Below, piece by piece: positions 24,197 through 33,178 of a stretch of DNA of 64,000 bases. Position 1 is the stretch's first letter, and each line of letters begins with the position of its first letter. The notes under the pieces are model-generated. The model made no database searches and was not told where the DNA came from. It saw only the letters and a list, made by a program, of their open reading frames with translations. The DNA is from Jatrophihabitans sp035642535 (GTDB lineage: Bacteria; Actinomycetota; Actinomycetes; Mycobacteriales; Jatrophihabitantaceae), in contig DASQSE010000124.1 of assembly GCA_035642535.1 (NCBI GenBank), positions 85,228 through 149,227 of the forward strand, given 5' to 3'. Position numbers and translations under genes: made by a program.

Positions 24197-25504
24197 TCAG
24201 GCACGCCAACGGATGGGCAGGCGCTTGACGCCGCGCTGGAAGTTCGACCGCAGAAAGCTCGGCTCACCGGCCGGCTCGATCCAGGTTGTCCGGCGTAGCA
24301 GTTCGCCGAACAACGAGCGCATCTGGACGCGCGCGAGGTGCGCGCCGAGGCAAAAGTGCGGGCCGTGGCCGAACACCAGGTGTGGGTTCGGGCTGCGGCG
24401 AAGGTCGAACTCGTCCGGCTGGACGAACACCTCCGGATCGCGGTTGGCGGCGAGGAAGGATACGACCACCTTCTCGCCGGCGCGGACGCTGACACCGCCG
24501 AGGCGCGTGTCGCGGGTGGCGGTGCGGCGGAACACCATGACCGGCGTCCACCAACGCAGCATCTCGTCGACGGCAGTGCCGAACAGTGCCGGGTCGGCGC
24601 GCAGTTCGCGCTGTTCTTCGGGGTACTCGAGCAGCGCGATCATGCCGCCGGGCAGGCCGTTGCGCAGTGTCTCGTTACCGGCCACCGCGAACAGCCAGAA
24701 CATGTTCTCGAACTCTTCGAGGGTGATCTTGCCGCCGAGGTCGTCCAGTTGGGCGAGCAGGATCGACATGACATCGGCGCCCGGATCGGCGCGTTTCGCG
24801 GCGGCGAGCAGGTGTGCGTAGCGGTAGAGGTCGGGCATGCCGAGGCGGGATCTCGGGTCCGGCATCACCCCGTCCGCGTCAGGGTGCGGCCGCAGGGCAA
24901 CGGCTTGCCGGGCGAGGTCGGTGCCCGCCGCAGCATCGAATGTCGAGGAGGTCGCGTAGTCCGGGTCGAGCCATCCGATGACGCGATTGGACCAGTCGAA
25001 CAGCAGCCAGCGATCCTGCACCGGAACGCCGAGCACGTCGGCGAGGGCGAGCAGCGGTAGCTCGGCTGCGACTTGTTTGGCGAAGTCGACCTCGGCCGGA
25101 CCGGCGAGCATCCGGTCCACGATGTGGCCGGCGTGTTCGGCGATGCGCGCCTCCAATGCGGACACCGCGCGGGGCGTGAAGGAGCGGGCGACCATGCGCC
25201 GCAGCCGCGAATGCTCCGGCGGATCCATGTTCAGCATCATGCGCTGGACGTAGCGCAGGTCGTCGGCCGTCGCGGGGTCGCGGATCTGCGTCGCGCCGAC
25301 GGCGGACGAGAACGTCGCCGGGTCCTTCAGCACCGCAGTCACCAGTTCGTGGGCGAGTACGAGGTGATAGCCAGGTCCACGGGGCAGGCCGGTCAGCTCG
25401 GGCTCGTCCACCCACACCACCGGTCCCTGCGCGCGCAGCCGCTGCACGATCTCCAGCGGTGCGCCGCGCGCATAGGTGCGCGGGTCGTGCAGGACGTCGG
25501 TCAT
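24197..25504 (-). CDS. Cytochrome P450
   Basis: A 435-residue soluble bacterial P450. The heme loop FGHGPHFCLGAHLAR has the thiolate C385. The I-helix reads AVAGNETLRN and the K-helix ExxR is EMLR. The sequence VQRMMLNMDPPEHSRLRRMVARSFTP is typical of actinobacterial CYP124/125/142-like sterol or fatty-acid hydroxylases, so such a substrate is possible. Its ATG overlaps the stop of the alpha/beta-hydrolase gene upstream (ATGA), so the two are coupled. No ferredoxin partner is adjacent. Confidence 0.95.
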   Translation of the reverse strand: MTDVLHDPRTYARGAPLEIVQRLRAQGPVVWVDEPELTGLPRGPGYHLVLAHELVTAVLKDPATFSSAVGATQIRDPATADDLRYVQRMMLNMDPPEHSRLRRMVARSFTPRAVSALEARIAEHAGHIVDRMLAGPAEVDFAKQVAAELPLLALADVLGVPVQDRWLLFDWSNRVIGWLDPDYATSSTFDAAAGTDLARQAVALRPHPDADGVMPDPRSRLGMPDLYRYAHLLAAAKRADPGADVMSILLAQLDDLGGKITLEEFENMFWLFAVAGNETLRNGLPGGMIALLEYPEEQRELRADPALFGTAVDEMLRWWTPVMVFRRTATRDTRLGGVSVRAGEKVVVSFLAANRDPEVFVQPDEFDLRRSPNPHLVFGHGPHFCLGAHLARVQMRSLFGELLRRTTWIEPAGEPSFLRSNFQRGVKRLPIRWRA

Positions 25505-26262
25505 CTCACCGACTCGAGCGTCTTCTCGATGCTCGTCGCCAGCGCCACGGGCGTCTCGAACATCGCGTAGTGGCCGGCGTTCGCGAACACGTCCAGCTCG
25601 CACGAAGGCAGCTGCGCCAGCCAGGTGGCGTGCATGGTGTCCGGGCCCAGCGCGGGATCCGTCTCGCCGGCGATCGCCTTGATCGGAATCTCGCGGGCGG
25701 GCAACTCGGCGGCGAAGTCCTCTTTCGCCCAGGAGGAAAGGTACGCACCGAACGCCTCGCGGGTGGAGTTGGCGACCGAGAACGCGACCATCTGATCCAG
25801 CCAGGTCCGCGACAGCCGGTTGCCGGTGGTGAGGTCGATGATCGCGTAGCGGTTCTGGTCATCGTGTGCGGCACCGTCGAACAGCGACCAGCCCTGGTCG
25901 TCGAACGGAACCGGTGACGCCGGCACCGGGCTGATCCCGATGAGCGCACTGACCCGGTCGGGCGCGTCGCAGAACACGCGCAGGACGGCCTTGCCGCCCA
26001 TGGAGTGCCCGACGAGCGCGAAGCGATCCCAGCCGAGCTGGTCGGCCAGCGCGAGCGTGTCCGTCGCGACCTCGGCCATGGTGTGCTCGCCGGACTCGTC
26101 CTTGCGCTGCCCGTATCCGCGATAGTCGAGGAACGCATACGTGTACGCGTCCTGGTCGACCAACTCGGGCAGCCACCCCCAACCACCTGCCGAGCCGAAC
26201 CAGCCGTGCAGCGCGATGACGCGCGTCGGACCGGTGCCTGCAACGATCTCCGGAATCGGCAT
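25501..26262 (-). CDS. Alpha/beta-hydrolase
   Basis: A 253-residue alpha/beta-hydrolase: oxyanion region LHGWFGSAGGW, nucleophile elbow GHSMGGKAV, Asp in IAGETDPALGP and His in NAGHYAMFETP. It has no signal peptide. It is translationally coupled to the P450 downstream, which suggests sequential action on one substrate such as an ester. I chose the ATG at 26262 (MPIPEIV); a longer start is unlikely because the upstream frame is not coding-like. Confidence 0.92.
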   Translation of the reverse strand: MPIPEIVAGTGPTRVIALHGWFGSAGGWGWLPELVDQDAYTYAFLDYRGYGQRKDESGEHTMAEVATDTLALADQLGWDRFALVGHSMGGKAVLRVFCDAPDRVSALIGISPVPASPVPFDDQGWSLFDGAAHDDQNRYAIIDLTTGNRLSRTWLDQMVAFSVANSTREAFGAYLSSWAKEDFAAELPAREIPIKAIAGETDPALGPDTMHATWLAQLPSCELDVFANAGHYAMFETPVALATSIEKTLESVR

Positions 26263-26306
26263 AGCCGTGACGCTATGACCTCGCCGGTTGAACCTCCAGT
26301 CCGGTG

Positions 26307-28163
26307 TTATGGGGTGTGGTCGCCGTAGATGTCCTGATCGAGTCCTCCGGCGCGTGGACAGGTGTCGCCGGTGACCGAGCCGTCGCCAAGAACGGTGCGG
26401 CACTGCAACACGTCCGCTCCTGGGTCGGCGTCGTTGTCGTTCCCCTCTCGGGCATCCGTGCCGCCGACGGTGTTGCGGTAGTCCGTCCAGACACCGAAAG
26501 AGGTCTCGCCGAACGAGGTGACCCAGATGTAGTCACCCAGGAACGGGACGGTGCGGTTGCTGAACTGCTCGAAGTTCGGGTTCGACGAGACGTCGGTGAG
26601 CCGGGTGGCCGGTGCGAACGTGGCACCCCGGTCAGTTGACCGCGACGCGTACACATCGAGCGACGGGACGACGCTTCGGTCGGCGCAGTTGCCGACGGGC
26701 CTGGTCGGCGAGTAGCAGAGGTCGTTGCGGCTGTCGTACCAGACGAAGTGCAACACCCCGCCGTCCGCGGACACGTCGGCCCAGAACTGGTGGCCCTGGC
26801 CGGCGTTGTGGTCGGTCGGGTCGATCAGCTTCGGCGTGCTCGTCGCGCCGGTCGCGCCGTTGAGGGTCATGAAGTAGACGCCGCCCTGGCCGCCGGTGCC
26901 CGACCGGACTGTCCCGAACGTGGTGCCGGTCGGCGTCTCAGTGCCGGGGATAGTCTGCTCGAACACGACGTAGACCGTCTCGTCCGACGGCGCGGCGTAC
27001 TGGTCGGCCTTGGCCCGCGGGGCCGAGTCGACGCGCGGGAACGTGTAGCCGGATGCGCACGCCTCGGTGGCGTCGCCGCAATCGCGGCGCGCGGATCCAG
27101 TGGGGGATCGGTCGACGTACTCGAACGGGTTGAACGTGGTGAGCACGCGCGACGGCGAGAAAGTGGCGCCGCAGTCGGTCGACTTGTTGTAGAGGATCGC
27201 ATCGAACGTCCGGTTGCCCTGGTGCAGCGTCGCGTCGTAGGTCACGTACACGTGGCCGTTCGCGGTAACGGCGATCTCCGGGTCCTGCACGTCGTTCACG
27301 CTCTGGGTCAGCAAGGCGCCCTGCGAGAACGTGACCCCGTGGTCCGTGGAGCGATAGAAGTAGATGTTCGACCCGCCGTTGCCGACGAACCGCGAGTTGG
27401 CGAAGTAGACGTTGTCGTGGCAGACGCTTTGCGTGCGGTCAACCTCGATCGCGGTCTTGTCCTGGAACTTGCCGAGCAGATTCGGAGCGGACGTGCCGCG
27501 CGCGACGATGACGCTGCGGAGAAACTCCTTGCCGTCGTTGATGGTCGCGCCACCCGCACCTCGCGGGTTGGCGAACGTGGCGACCCAGACGTCGCCGAAG
27601 GTCTTCTTGCTGCCCGCGGGGTCATCGGAAGATTCGGAGCCGGCGAACAGCCGTCCTTCGGCGTCCCACGCGAGCACCGGGTCGCCGGCCGATGCGGTTC
27701 GAATGTGCGCGCGAGCTGCGTACGGCGAGGTGTCGCCCGGATAGCCCGGCACCAGCGAGCTGGCGAACGACGTGCCGCCATTCTGGGAGCGGTAGTAGCC
27801 GAGCCAGACCGGGCCGGACGGGATCGGCGCGCCGAACTGGTCCGCGCCGTCGTTGTAGACGCCGCAGTAGTCGTTGGAGCTGCCGACGATGACCTGCGGA
27901 TTGCGTGGGTTGATCGCGACCGAGGGTTCGTTCTCCCGCCCGCGCGACCTGGAGCATTCGGTCAGCGTCGGATCGGTGTACGGCGTGCCCGTCACCATGG
28001 TGTAGTCGCTCACGTAACCGGGCGTCGTCGGGGCATCGTTGCTCAACCTGACGTCAGACCCGGGCGTGGACGCCGTCGCTGTGGTTGCCGCCAAGGTCAA
28101 CGCGGCCGCGGCCGCCAGCGCCGCGGCTCCCGCCGCCCAACCACGCCTACTGTTGCTGTTCAT
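26307..28163 (-). CDS. Secreted sialidase-like (Asp-box) beta-propeller protein
   Basis: A 618-residue exported protein. A Sec signal peptide spans about residues 1-32 (GWAAGAAALAAAAALTLAATTATA). The body is a sialidase-type propeller with several Asp-box-like turns: SQNGGTSF, STDHGVTF, STDCGATF and STDRGATF. About 14 cysteines suggest disulfides. I do not see the arginine triad of true sialidases clearly, so enzymatic activity is uncertain; it may be a carbohydrate-binding or non-catalytic exo-alpha-sialidase-domain protein. GGAGGTGGG precedes the ATG at 28163. It is divergent from the CotH gene. Confidence 0.88.
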   Translation of the reverse strand: MNSNSRRGWAAGAAALAAAAALTLAATTATASTPGSDVRLSNDAPTTPGYVSDYTMVTGTPYTDPTLTECSRSRGRENEPSVAINPRNPQVIVGSSNDYCGVYNDGADQFGAPIPSGPVWLGYYRSQNGGTSFASSLVPGYPGDTSPYAARAHIRTASAGDPVLAWDAEGRLFAGSESSDDPAGSKKTFGDVWVATFANPRGAGGATINDGKEFLRSVIVARGTSAPNLLGKFQDKTAIEVDRTQSVCHDNVYFANSRFVGNGGSNIYFYRSTDHGVTFSQGALLTQSVNDVQDPEIAVTANGHVYVTYDATLHQGNRTFDAILYNKSTDCGATFSPSRVLTTFNPFEYVDRSPTGSARRDCGDATEACASGYTFPRVDSAPRAKADQYAAPSDETVYVVFEQTIPGTETPTGTTFGTVRSGTGGQGGVYFMTLNGATGATSTPKLIDPTDHNAGQGHQFWADVSADGGVLHFVWYDSRNDLCYSPTRPVGNCADRSVVPSLDVYASRSTDRGATFAPATRLTDVSSNPNFEQFSNRTVPFLGDYIWVTSFGETSFGVWTDYRNTVGGTDAREGNDNDADPGADVLQCRTVLGDGSVTGDTCPRAGGLDQDIYGDHTP

Positions 28164-28590
28164 GGCCCACCTCCGGCACCGGACAAGGGCGTGCTCCGGC
28201 AGCAACGCCCAGGGCCTAGATCGCGGCACGAAGCTGAGCCGACCGACTCGGACGACGCTTGTGGCGACCTGAGTCCGGCGTTGGTCTGCCCGCCTGTCGG
28301 GCCCGGCTAACGCAGCCGACGCCACGTATCCATCCCCCCGCGTGATCAACAGGCGCGAACGATCGTTACGACATGCCTTCGGGCCTGTTGATCAAGGAAA
28401 GCAGCGTGCCCCGTGCCCGGCGACCCTGTGCGTGCTATCTACGGTTCCGGCGTCTCATTCGCCGTGTGTGCGACAAGTCTGGCCGCGGAAAGGCAAATGA
28501 GCGGATTCGGTGTATCACACTGGCCGCGCGGTTCCTCTCCACGATGAGCGGCCGCAATTTCTCGGGCGAGGCCGGAGCCTGGGGGGCGAG
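28164..28590. other. 427-bp divergent intergenic region with repeat copy 4
   Basis: This gap separates the sialidase-like gene (minus) from the CotH gene (plus) and must carry both promoters. The only structure I can support is palindrome copy 4 (28342-28394). No open frame within it looks coding, and I see no clear -35/-10 pair. Confidence 0.6.
28342..28394 (+). repeat. Dispersed palindrome family, copy 4 (diverged)
   Basis: GTGATCAACAGG (28342-28353) and CCTGTTGATCA (28384-28394) are the conserved ends. The inner 30 bp are the most diverged of the five copies and only partly self-complementary (GCGCGAA / TTCGGGC). It is the only copy in a divergent promoter region rather than at a 3' end. 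Confidence 0.85.
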
Positions 28591-30072
28591 ATGAATACTC
28601 CTGATTTGCACCAAATGGCTGACGACAGCGCGCAGGAGCGCTTCTTCGAGAAGCCGATGTACATGGTGGACGTGCAGGGTTGGCCTGCCGACCGCGTGTA
28701 TCCGTCGAGACCGCTGACCGATCCGGTGGCCGCGCCACCGGGCAGCCACCTTCGGCTGTGGCCGATCGATCCGCATGACGCGCGGCGCGTGCCGCCACTC
28801 GGGAACGTGGCTCCGACGCTGGACACGGACCAGTTCAGCCTGGTCAACAGCGGTAACCGCACCCTCTCGGCGCCGAAGCGGTCATGGAAGGTCGACCTGG
28901 ACCCGGGCGAAGTGGCCGAGATGTCCACGTTGAATCTGAAGTCGATGTACAACGACCCCTCGCAGATGCGCGAGGCGGTGGCCTGGCATCTGTTCGGGCA
29001 GGCGGGCGTGCCTGCGTCTCGCCACACGTACGCCCGGCTGAACATCAACGACCGCTACATCGGCCTGTTCTCCGTGATCGAGCAGGTGGACAAGGCGTTT
29101 CTCAAGCAGCACTTCCAGGGCAAGCCGCACGGCAATCTCTTCAAGGTGTACTGCGGCGACGTGGGGCCGGGCACGCTGGAACGGCGGGTCGGGTCGGACG
29201 GCGACGACAGCGGGCGGCAGTACGCGACCGGCGACAACGAAGATCCGACGTACAAGCTCAAGTCGTACTCCGACGCGGCGGACGCCGAGAGCTACAACGA
29301 CCTGGCGCAGTTGTGCCGGGTCATCGACGGGCTGGGCCTGCCGGGCGCGGAGAAGAGATTCGACACCGACGCATTCGCGGCGAGTATGCGCGACATCTTC
29401 GACGTCGAGTCGTTCCTGCGCTGGGCCGGGGTGAACGTCCTGATCGGTGCCTGGGACAACTACTTCGCGACGCCGGCCAACTACTACCTGTACAACGCCG
29501 GGCGCAGCGACGACGTCGTCGGCGACCCGTACTTCACGTTCGTGCCGTGGGACTACGACAACACGTTCGGCATCGACTACTTCGGCACGTCGTGGCAGTA
29601 CACCGACCTGCTCGACTGGGCGTCGAACACCGGCGACTACTGGCGGCGCAACGGGCACGGCGGGCGGTCGCGGCTGCCGTTGGTGGCGAACGTGCTGCAG
29701 AACACCGGCTTCCGGCGTTACTACCTCGATCACCTCGAGCACCTGCTCGACACCGAGTTCAACCCGACCGCCATCGACGCGCGGATCGGCTCCACGGGCT
29801 TGTGGGATCGGGTCGTGCCCACCGCCTACTTGGAGTCCGACACGCCGTCCGGGTCGCCGTTCACCGGTCGTCAGTTCACCAACGACGAGGTGTATCGCAG
29901 CGGCTTCGAGCAATTCGAGCTGCGACACGGCCCGGCGTTCATCCTCGGCATCCATCACTACGTCCGGATGCGGTACGACCGGGCGCGCAGCCAACTGCAA
30001 GACCTGCGTCGGCAGGATCCGGCCGGCTCCAGCGGCGCAGCTTTCGGCGCCCTGGTGGCGGCGGCACGGTGA
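28591..30072 (+). CDS. CotH kinase-family protein
   Basis: A 493-residue CotH-family protein, identified by the N-lobe block KRSWKVDLDPGE ... LNLKSMYNDPSQMREAVAWHLFGQAGVPASRHTYARLNINDRYIGLFSVIEQVD and the C-lobe FVPWDYDNTFG, where the Asp residues would bind metal/ATP. CotH kinases are secreted or surface protein kinases in spore coats or appear in cellulosome-like contexts. This copy has no visible signal peptide from the ATG at 28591 (GGGCGAG upstream). The stop shares a base with the next start (TGATG), so it forms a unit with the beta-propeller gene. Confidence 0.9.
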   Translation: MNTPDLHQMADDSAQERFFEKPMYMVDVQGWPADRVYPSRPLTDPVAAPPGSHLRLWPIDPHDARRVPPLGNVAPTLDTDQFSLVNSGNRTLSAPKRSWKVDLDPGEVAEMSTLNLKSMYNDPSQMREAVAWHLFGQAGVPASRHTYARLNINDRYIGLFSVIEQVDKAFLKQHFQGKPHGNLFKVYCGDVGPGTLERRVGSDGDDSGRQYATGDNEDPTYKLKSYSDAADAESYNDLAQLCRVIDGLGLPGAEKRFDTDAFAASMRDIFDVESFLRWAGVNVLIGAWDNYFATPANYYLYNAGRSDDVVGDPYFTFVPWDYDNTFGIDYFGTSWQYTDLLDWASNTGDYWRRNGHGGRSRLPLVANVLQNTGFRRYYLDHLEHLLDTEFNPTAIDARIGSTGLWDRVVPTAYLESDTPSGSPFTGRQFTNDEVYRSGFEQFELRHGPAFILGIHHYVRMRYDRARSQLQDLRRQDPAGSSGAAFGALVAAAR

Positions 30073-30968
30073 TGCAGCCGCAGCTCGAGACCGGTCGGGC
30101 GGTGGAGCTGCAGACGCTTCGCGAGGCGAAGGTCGAGCAGCTGCTCGGCGACCTGTTGCCCGACTCGCGACGCTTCGAGGCGAGCGGCGTGGTGGTGGCC
30201 GAGGGCGCGCTCTGGGTGATCTTCGACAACACGCCGATGATCGCGCGGATCGACCCCAGCCTCGAGCGCGGTTCGCCGGCGAACGTAGTGGTCTCTCCGG
30301 CCGGCTCCGTCGGCTACGAAGACATCGCGCACGATCCGGTCGCCGGGACGTACTACGTCCTCGTCGAGGCGGTTCGGACGCTCGGCGACGTTTACAAGGC
30401 CGAGGTCCACGAGTTCTCCGGCGCATTCACGCCGCTGCGCGTGCGCTGGCTGGACTTCCAGCTCCCGGCGCTGAACAAAGGCATGGAAGGGCTGACGTGC
30501 GTGCGCCGCGGCGGTCAGGTCCACCTGCTCGCGATGTGCGAGGGCAATCGGTGCCGCAGTGGCGACGCCGGGCGCCGGCCGGGCGGTGGTCGAGTGCACG
30601 TGTTCGTCGAGGACAGCAGCCGGTGGCGACGCATCGACACCATCGACCTGCCGACGAACCTCCCGTTCACCGATTTCAGCGGCATCAGCGTCTCCGGCGA
30701 CCGGATCGTGGTCGTGTCGCAGGAATGTTCCGCGATGTGGATCGGTCAGCTGTCGCCATCGCAGTGGGCGATCGCCGACGACGGGGTCGTCTACAACTTC
30801 CCACGGGATCGACACGGCCGGATCCGCTACGGCAACGTCGAGGGCGTCTCGTGGCTCGACGAGCGGACGCTCGCCGTGGTGTCGGACCGTGCGAAGCGCG
30901 AGCAGCCGAAGCGGGTGCGGGCCACGGACCAGTCCGTTCACCTCTTCGCGCTGCCACCGACGAACTGA
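30072..30968 (+). CDS. SdiA-regulated-like six-bladed propeller protein
   Basis: A 298-residue protein of beta-propeller type resembling SdiA-regulated or esterase-like phytase domains. It has repeated VVAEGALWVIFDNTPMIARID-type strands, the phrase NKGMEGLTCV and VEGVSWLDERTLAVVSDR, which is the usual motif of such propellers. There is no signal peptide. It is coupled to the CotH gene by TGATG and followed 38 bp later by the TIM-barrel gene. The role is unknown; these three may process or report on a common surface substrate. Confidence 0.8.
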   Translation: MQPQLETGRAVELQTLREAKVEQLLGDLLPDSRRFEASGVVVAEGALWVIFDNTPMIARIDPSLERGSPANVVVSPAGSVGYEDIAHDPVAGTYYVLVEAVRTLGDVYKAEVHEFSGAFTPLRVRWLDFQLPALNKGMEGLTCVRRGGQVHLLAMCEGNRCRSGDAGRRPGGGRVHVFVEDSSRWRRIDTIDLPTNLPFTDFSGISVSGDRIVVVSQECSAMWIGQLSPSQWAIADDGVVYNFPRDRHGRIRYGNVEGVSWLDERTLAVVSDRAKREQPKRVRATDQSVHLFALPPTN

Positions 30969-31006
30969 CCGGCGGCGCACGGCCCGCGGGTGGTACACAG
31001 AATCCG

Positions 31007-32050
31007 ATGACCGCGCAACCTTCGACGCCGCTGCACGCCCTCTTCCAGCGACGCGTGAACGGCGACGACGCGCTGCTTCGCCTAGCCCGGCTGCGCTTCG
31101 AGCAGTTCGGCCTGCCGGCCGAGATCTACGCCGGATCCACCGGCGAACTCGAGCACACGCTCGGCTTCGTACCGCGCGATGTCCGCGCGCCGATGGTGCA
31201 CCTGCCGCGCCACATCAACGTCTTGCACGACACAGATCGTGCAGCGGTCGTCGAAACGATCCGGACAGCCGGCGACCGGGTCGTCGGGTTCGTCGTGCAC
31301 GATCGGGCCGACATGCCGAAGCGGCTGGGCGAGTTCCGCGCGGCAGCCGCGGACATCTCCCACGCGCTCGGGCGAAGCGGTTCCGCTCGGCTGTTTGTCG
31401 AGTACGCGGCCGGGTGCACGCTGGCCGACTTCTCCGCCATGGCCGCAGCGCTGGACGGCATCCCACAGGTCGGCCTCTGTATCGATGTCGGGCACGTGGG
31501 CATTCGCGAATCCCGACGGCAATTCGCCCGACTGCGGCCCGACCTGGACTTCGATCTCGTCCACCTCTCACCGGACGACCGACGCCTGCCCGAACTCGTC
31601 GACGACGTCGAATCCGCTGTCGCCGCTGCCTTGCCCGCCGTCCTGCACCTGACGGGCGATCTCGCCGAACGCGGCACGCCGACGCATTTCCACCTGCACG
31701 ACGGGCACCCGTTGATCCGCGGGCTGTCCGACCACTTCGGCTTCCAACGCCGGCTGCCGATCCCGTTCGTCCATCAAGGCTTGCGTTCGCTTCGTCCGCT
31801 CTACGGAGTGAGCGGGCTCGCGGCGATCTTGGCCGCGACGCAGGCATTCGCGGCCGGCCAGGTCTCGCTCAGCCTGGAGATCCATCAGGTCTACGGACGG
31901 GTGCCGCTGACCGACGACGCGGCCGGCTTGTTCGCACACTGGCGCGATCTGGCCAACGCCGAACGCATGAACGCGCTGCTTGCCGTGCTCACCGAGCACG
32001 CCGTCCTGATTGCGGCGCTGACCTCGGCGGCGGCCGCGACGCCACGCTGA
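31007..32050 (+). CDS. Putative TIM-barrel (xylose-isomerase-like) protein
   Basis: A 347-residue protein with no exact family I can name. Metal-site-like strands VGLCIDVGHVGIRES, FDLVHLSPDD and THFHLHDGHPL, each with His/Asp at strand ends, match the AP-endonuclease-2/xylose-isomerase-like TIM barrel. The first 110 residues (LEHTLGFVPRDVRAPMVHLPRHINVL) fit earlier strands of the same fold. It is third in the CotH-propeller-barrel run. A role in sugar or polyol isomerisation or hydrolysis is possible. It converges with the CDF gene 12 bp away. Confidence 0.75.
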   Translation: MTAQPSTPLHALFQRRVNGDDALLRLARLRFEQFGLPAEIYAGSTGELEHTLGFVPRDVRAPMVHLPRHINVLHDTDRAAVVETIRTAGDRVVGFVVHDRADMPKRLGEFRAAAADISHALGRSGSARLFVEYAAGCTLADFSAMAAALDGIPQVGLCIDVGHVGIRESRRQFARLRPDLDFDLVHLSPDDRRLPELVDDVESAVAAALPAVLHLTGDLAERGTPTHFHLHDGHPLIRGLSDHFGFQRRLPIPFVHQGLRSLRPLYGVSGLAAILAATQAFAAGQVSLSLEIHQVYGRVPLTDDAAGLFAHWRDLANAERMNALLAVLTEHAVLIAALTSAAAATPR

Positions 32051-32062
32051 CGCCACGGCCGG

Positions 32063-33037
32063 TCAGTGCGCTTGTTGCGCGACTCCTTTGTCCGTGGCGT
32101 CGAGGAAGACCTGGTAGACCTCGGGAATCGCGGCGTGCATGTCCTGTTCGATCTTGGTGCTCAGTTCTTCGACGTCCTCGGCGCCGAGGTCGGCCTCCAG
32201 ATCGATCCGGGCTGCGACCAATACCTTTCCGGTGCCCATCCGCATGGTGAGAACCTCGATCACCTCGTCGATGCCCTCCGTGTTGCGCAACTGGTCCTCG
32301 ATCTGCTCCCGGGTGCGCTCGGTGGCGGCCTCGCCGATCAGCATGCCCTTCGCGTCGGCGCCCAGCGCGTAGGCGACGAATATCAGCAGGATCGCGATCA
32401 GCAGCGAGGCGATGCCTTCCCAGTACTGCTGCCCGGTGACCTTGTGAAGGAGCAGGCCGGCCGCCGCGAAGGCGATGCCGACGAGCGCTGCGGAATCCTC
32501 ACTGGCCACGGTCTTCACGGTCGGGTCGCTGCTCACCCGGACGTGCTCGACGATGCCGAGGTCGGCCTGCCTGGCCTCGCTGCGGGTCTGCCACACCGCG
32601 CGCGCCCAAGACGTCCCCTCGAGCAAGAACGCAAAGCCCAGGACGACGAACGCCCAGAGGTAGGACTCCTCGCCGCTCTTGCTGCCGAAGATCGCGCGGT
32701 AGGCCTCGAGCAGTGAGAACCCCGCGCCCGCGACCATGATCCCGACCGCCGCAAGCAGCGACCAGAAGAATCGCTCCTTGCCGTAGCCGAACGGGTGGTC
32801 GACGTCGGGGGGACGTTCACTGCGCTTGATGGCGGTGAACAGGAAGCCCTGATTGAAGGTGTCGGCGACCGAATGCGCGCCTTCGGACAGCATCGCGGCA
32901 GAGCCGGTCGATGCGCCGACCATAAACTTCGCGACCGCGATCACGGCATTCGCGGCGAGCGCGAGGAGGACGGTCACACCGCTCTTGTCTCCCGCGTCCT
33001 GCTTGTTCTGCTGCTCGTCCGTCACCTTTTCACCCAT
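32063..33037 (-). CDS. Cation diffusion facilitator (CDF) transporter
   Basis: A 324-residue CDF-family metal exporter with six TM helices. TM2 carries the site AMLSEGAHSVADTFNQ (Ser/His/Asp). TM5 carries VASEDSAALVGI, with acidic residues where many homologues have His-x3-Asp. The HPFGYGKERFFWSLLAA motif follows TM2. A C-terminal cytoplasmic ferredoxin-like domain (about 230-310) ends the protein. It resembles the subgroup annotated as cation diffusion facilitators that pump Zn/Fe/Mn. The 5' end lies 67 bp from the promoter of the divergent GH84 gene. Confidence 0.92.
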   Translation of the reverse strand: MGEKVTDEQQNKQDAGDKSGVTVLLALAANAVIAVAKFMVGASTGSAAMLSEGAHSVADTFNQGFLFTAIKRSERPPDVDHPFGYGKERFFWSLLAAVGIMVAGAGFSLLEAYRAIFGSKSGEESYLWAFVVLGFAFLLEGTSWARAVWQTRSEARQADLGIVEHVRVSSDPTVKTVASEDSAALVGIAFAAAGLLLHKVTGQQYWEGIASLLIAILLIFVAYALGADAKGMLIGEAATERTREQIEDQLRNTEGIDEVIEVLTMRMGTGKVLVAARIDLEADLGAEDVEELSTKIEQDMHAAIPEVYQVFLDATDKGVAQQAH

Positions 33038-33104
33038 CTCGCCCGACTGGTCCTGCTGAACGACCTACCCGAGACGTCGCCCGAACTATTCGGACACCGC
33101 TCTC

Positions 33105-33137
33105 TTGACAGGTCTCAGACAAGTGGTCTAGACCTAT
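33105..33137 (+). promoter_or_regulatory. Promoter with DasR-type (dre) operator
   Basis: TTGACA at 33105-33110 is a consensus -35, and TAGACC (33129-33134) is a candidate -10 with 18-bp spacing. Overlapping the -10 is AGTGGTCTAGACCTAT (33122-33137), with the perfect palindrome GGTCTAGACC. By my count it matches the Streptomyces DasR-responsive element A(G/C)TGGTCTAGACCA(G/C)T at 14 of 16 positions. A GntR-family GlcNAc regulator bound here would block the promoter of the GH84 gene that starts at 33179. Confidence 0.78.
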
Positions 33138-33178
33138 TGCACAGTCCGAATTGTGCCGTTTACGGCATTGGAGGCGTC

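Noticed and set aside
24197..24495. Long upstream extension of the VanX-like gene into the P450 gene
   Set aside because: The extension is an out-of-frame shadow of the P450 gene; the ATG at 24192 gives a proper lipoprotein signal.
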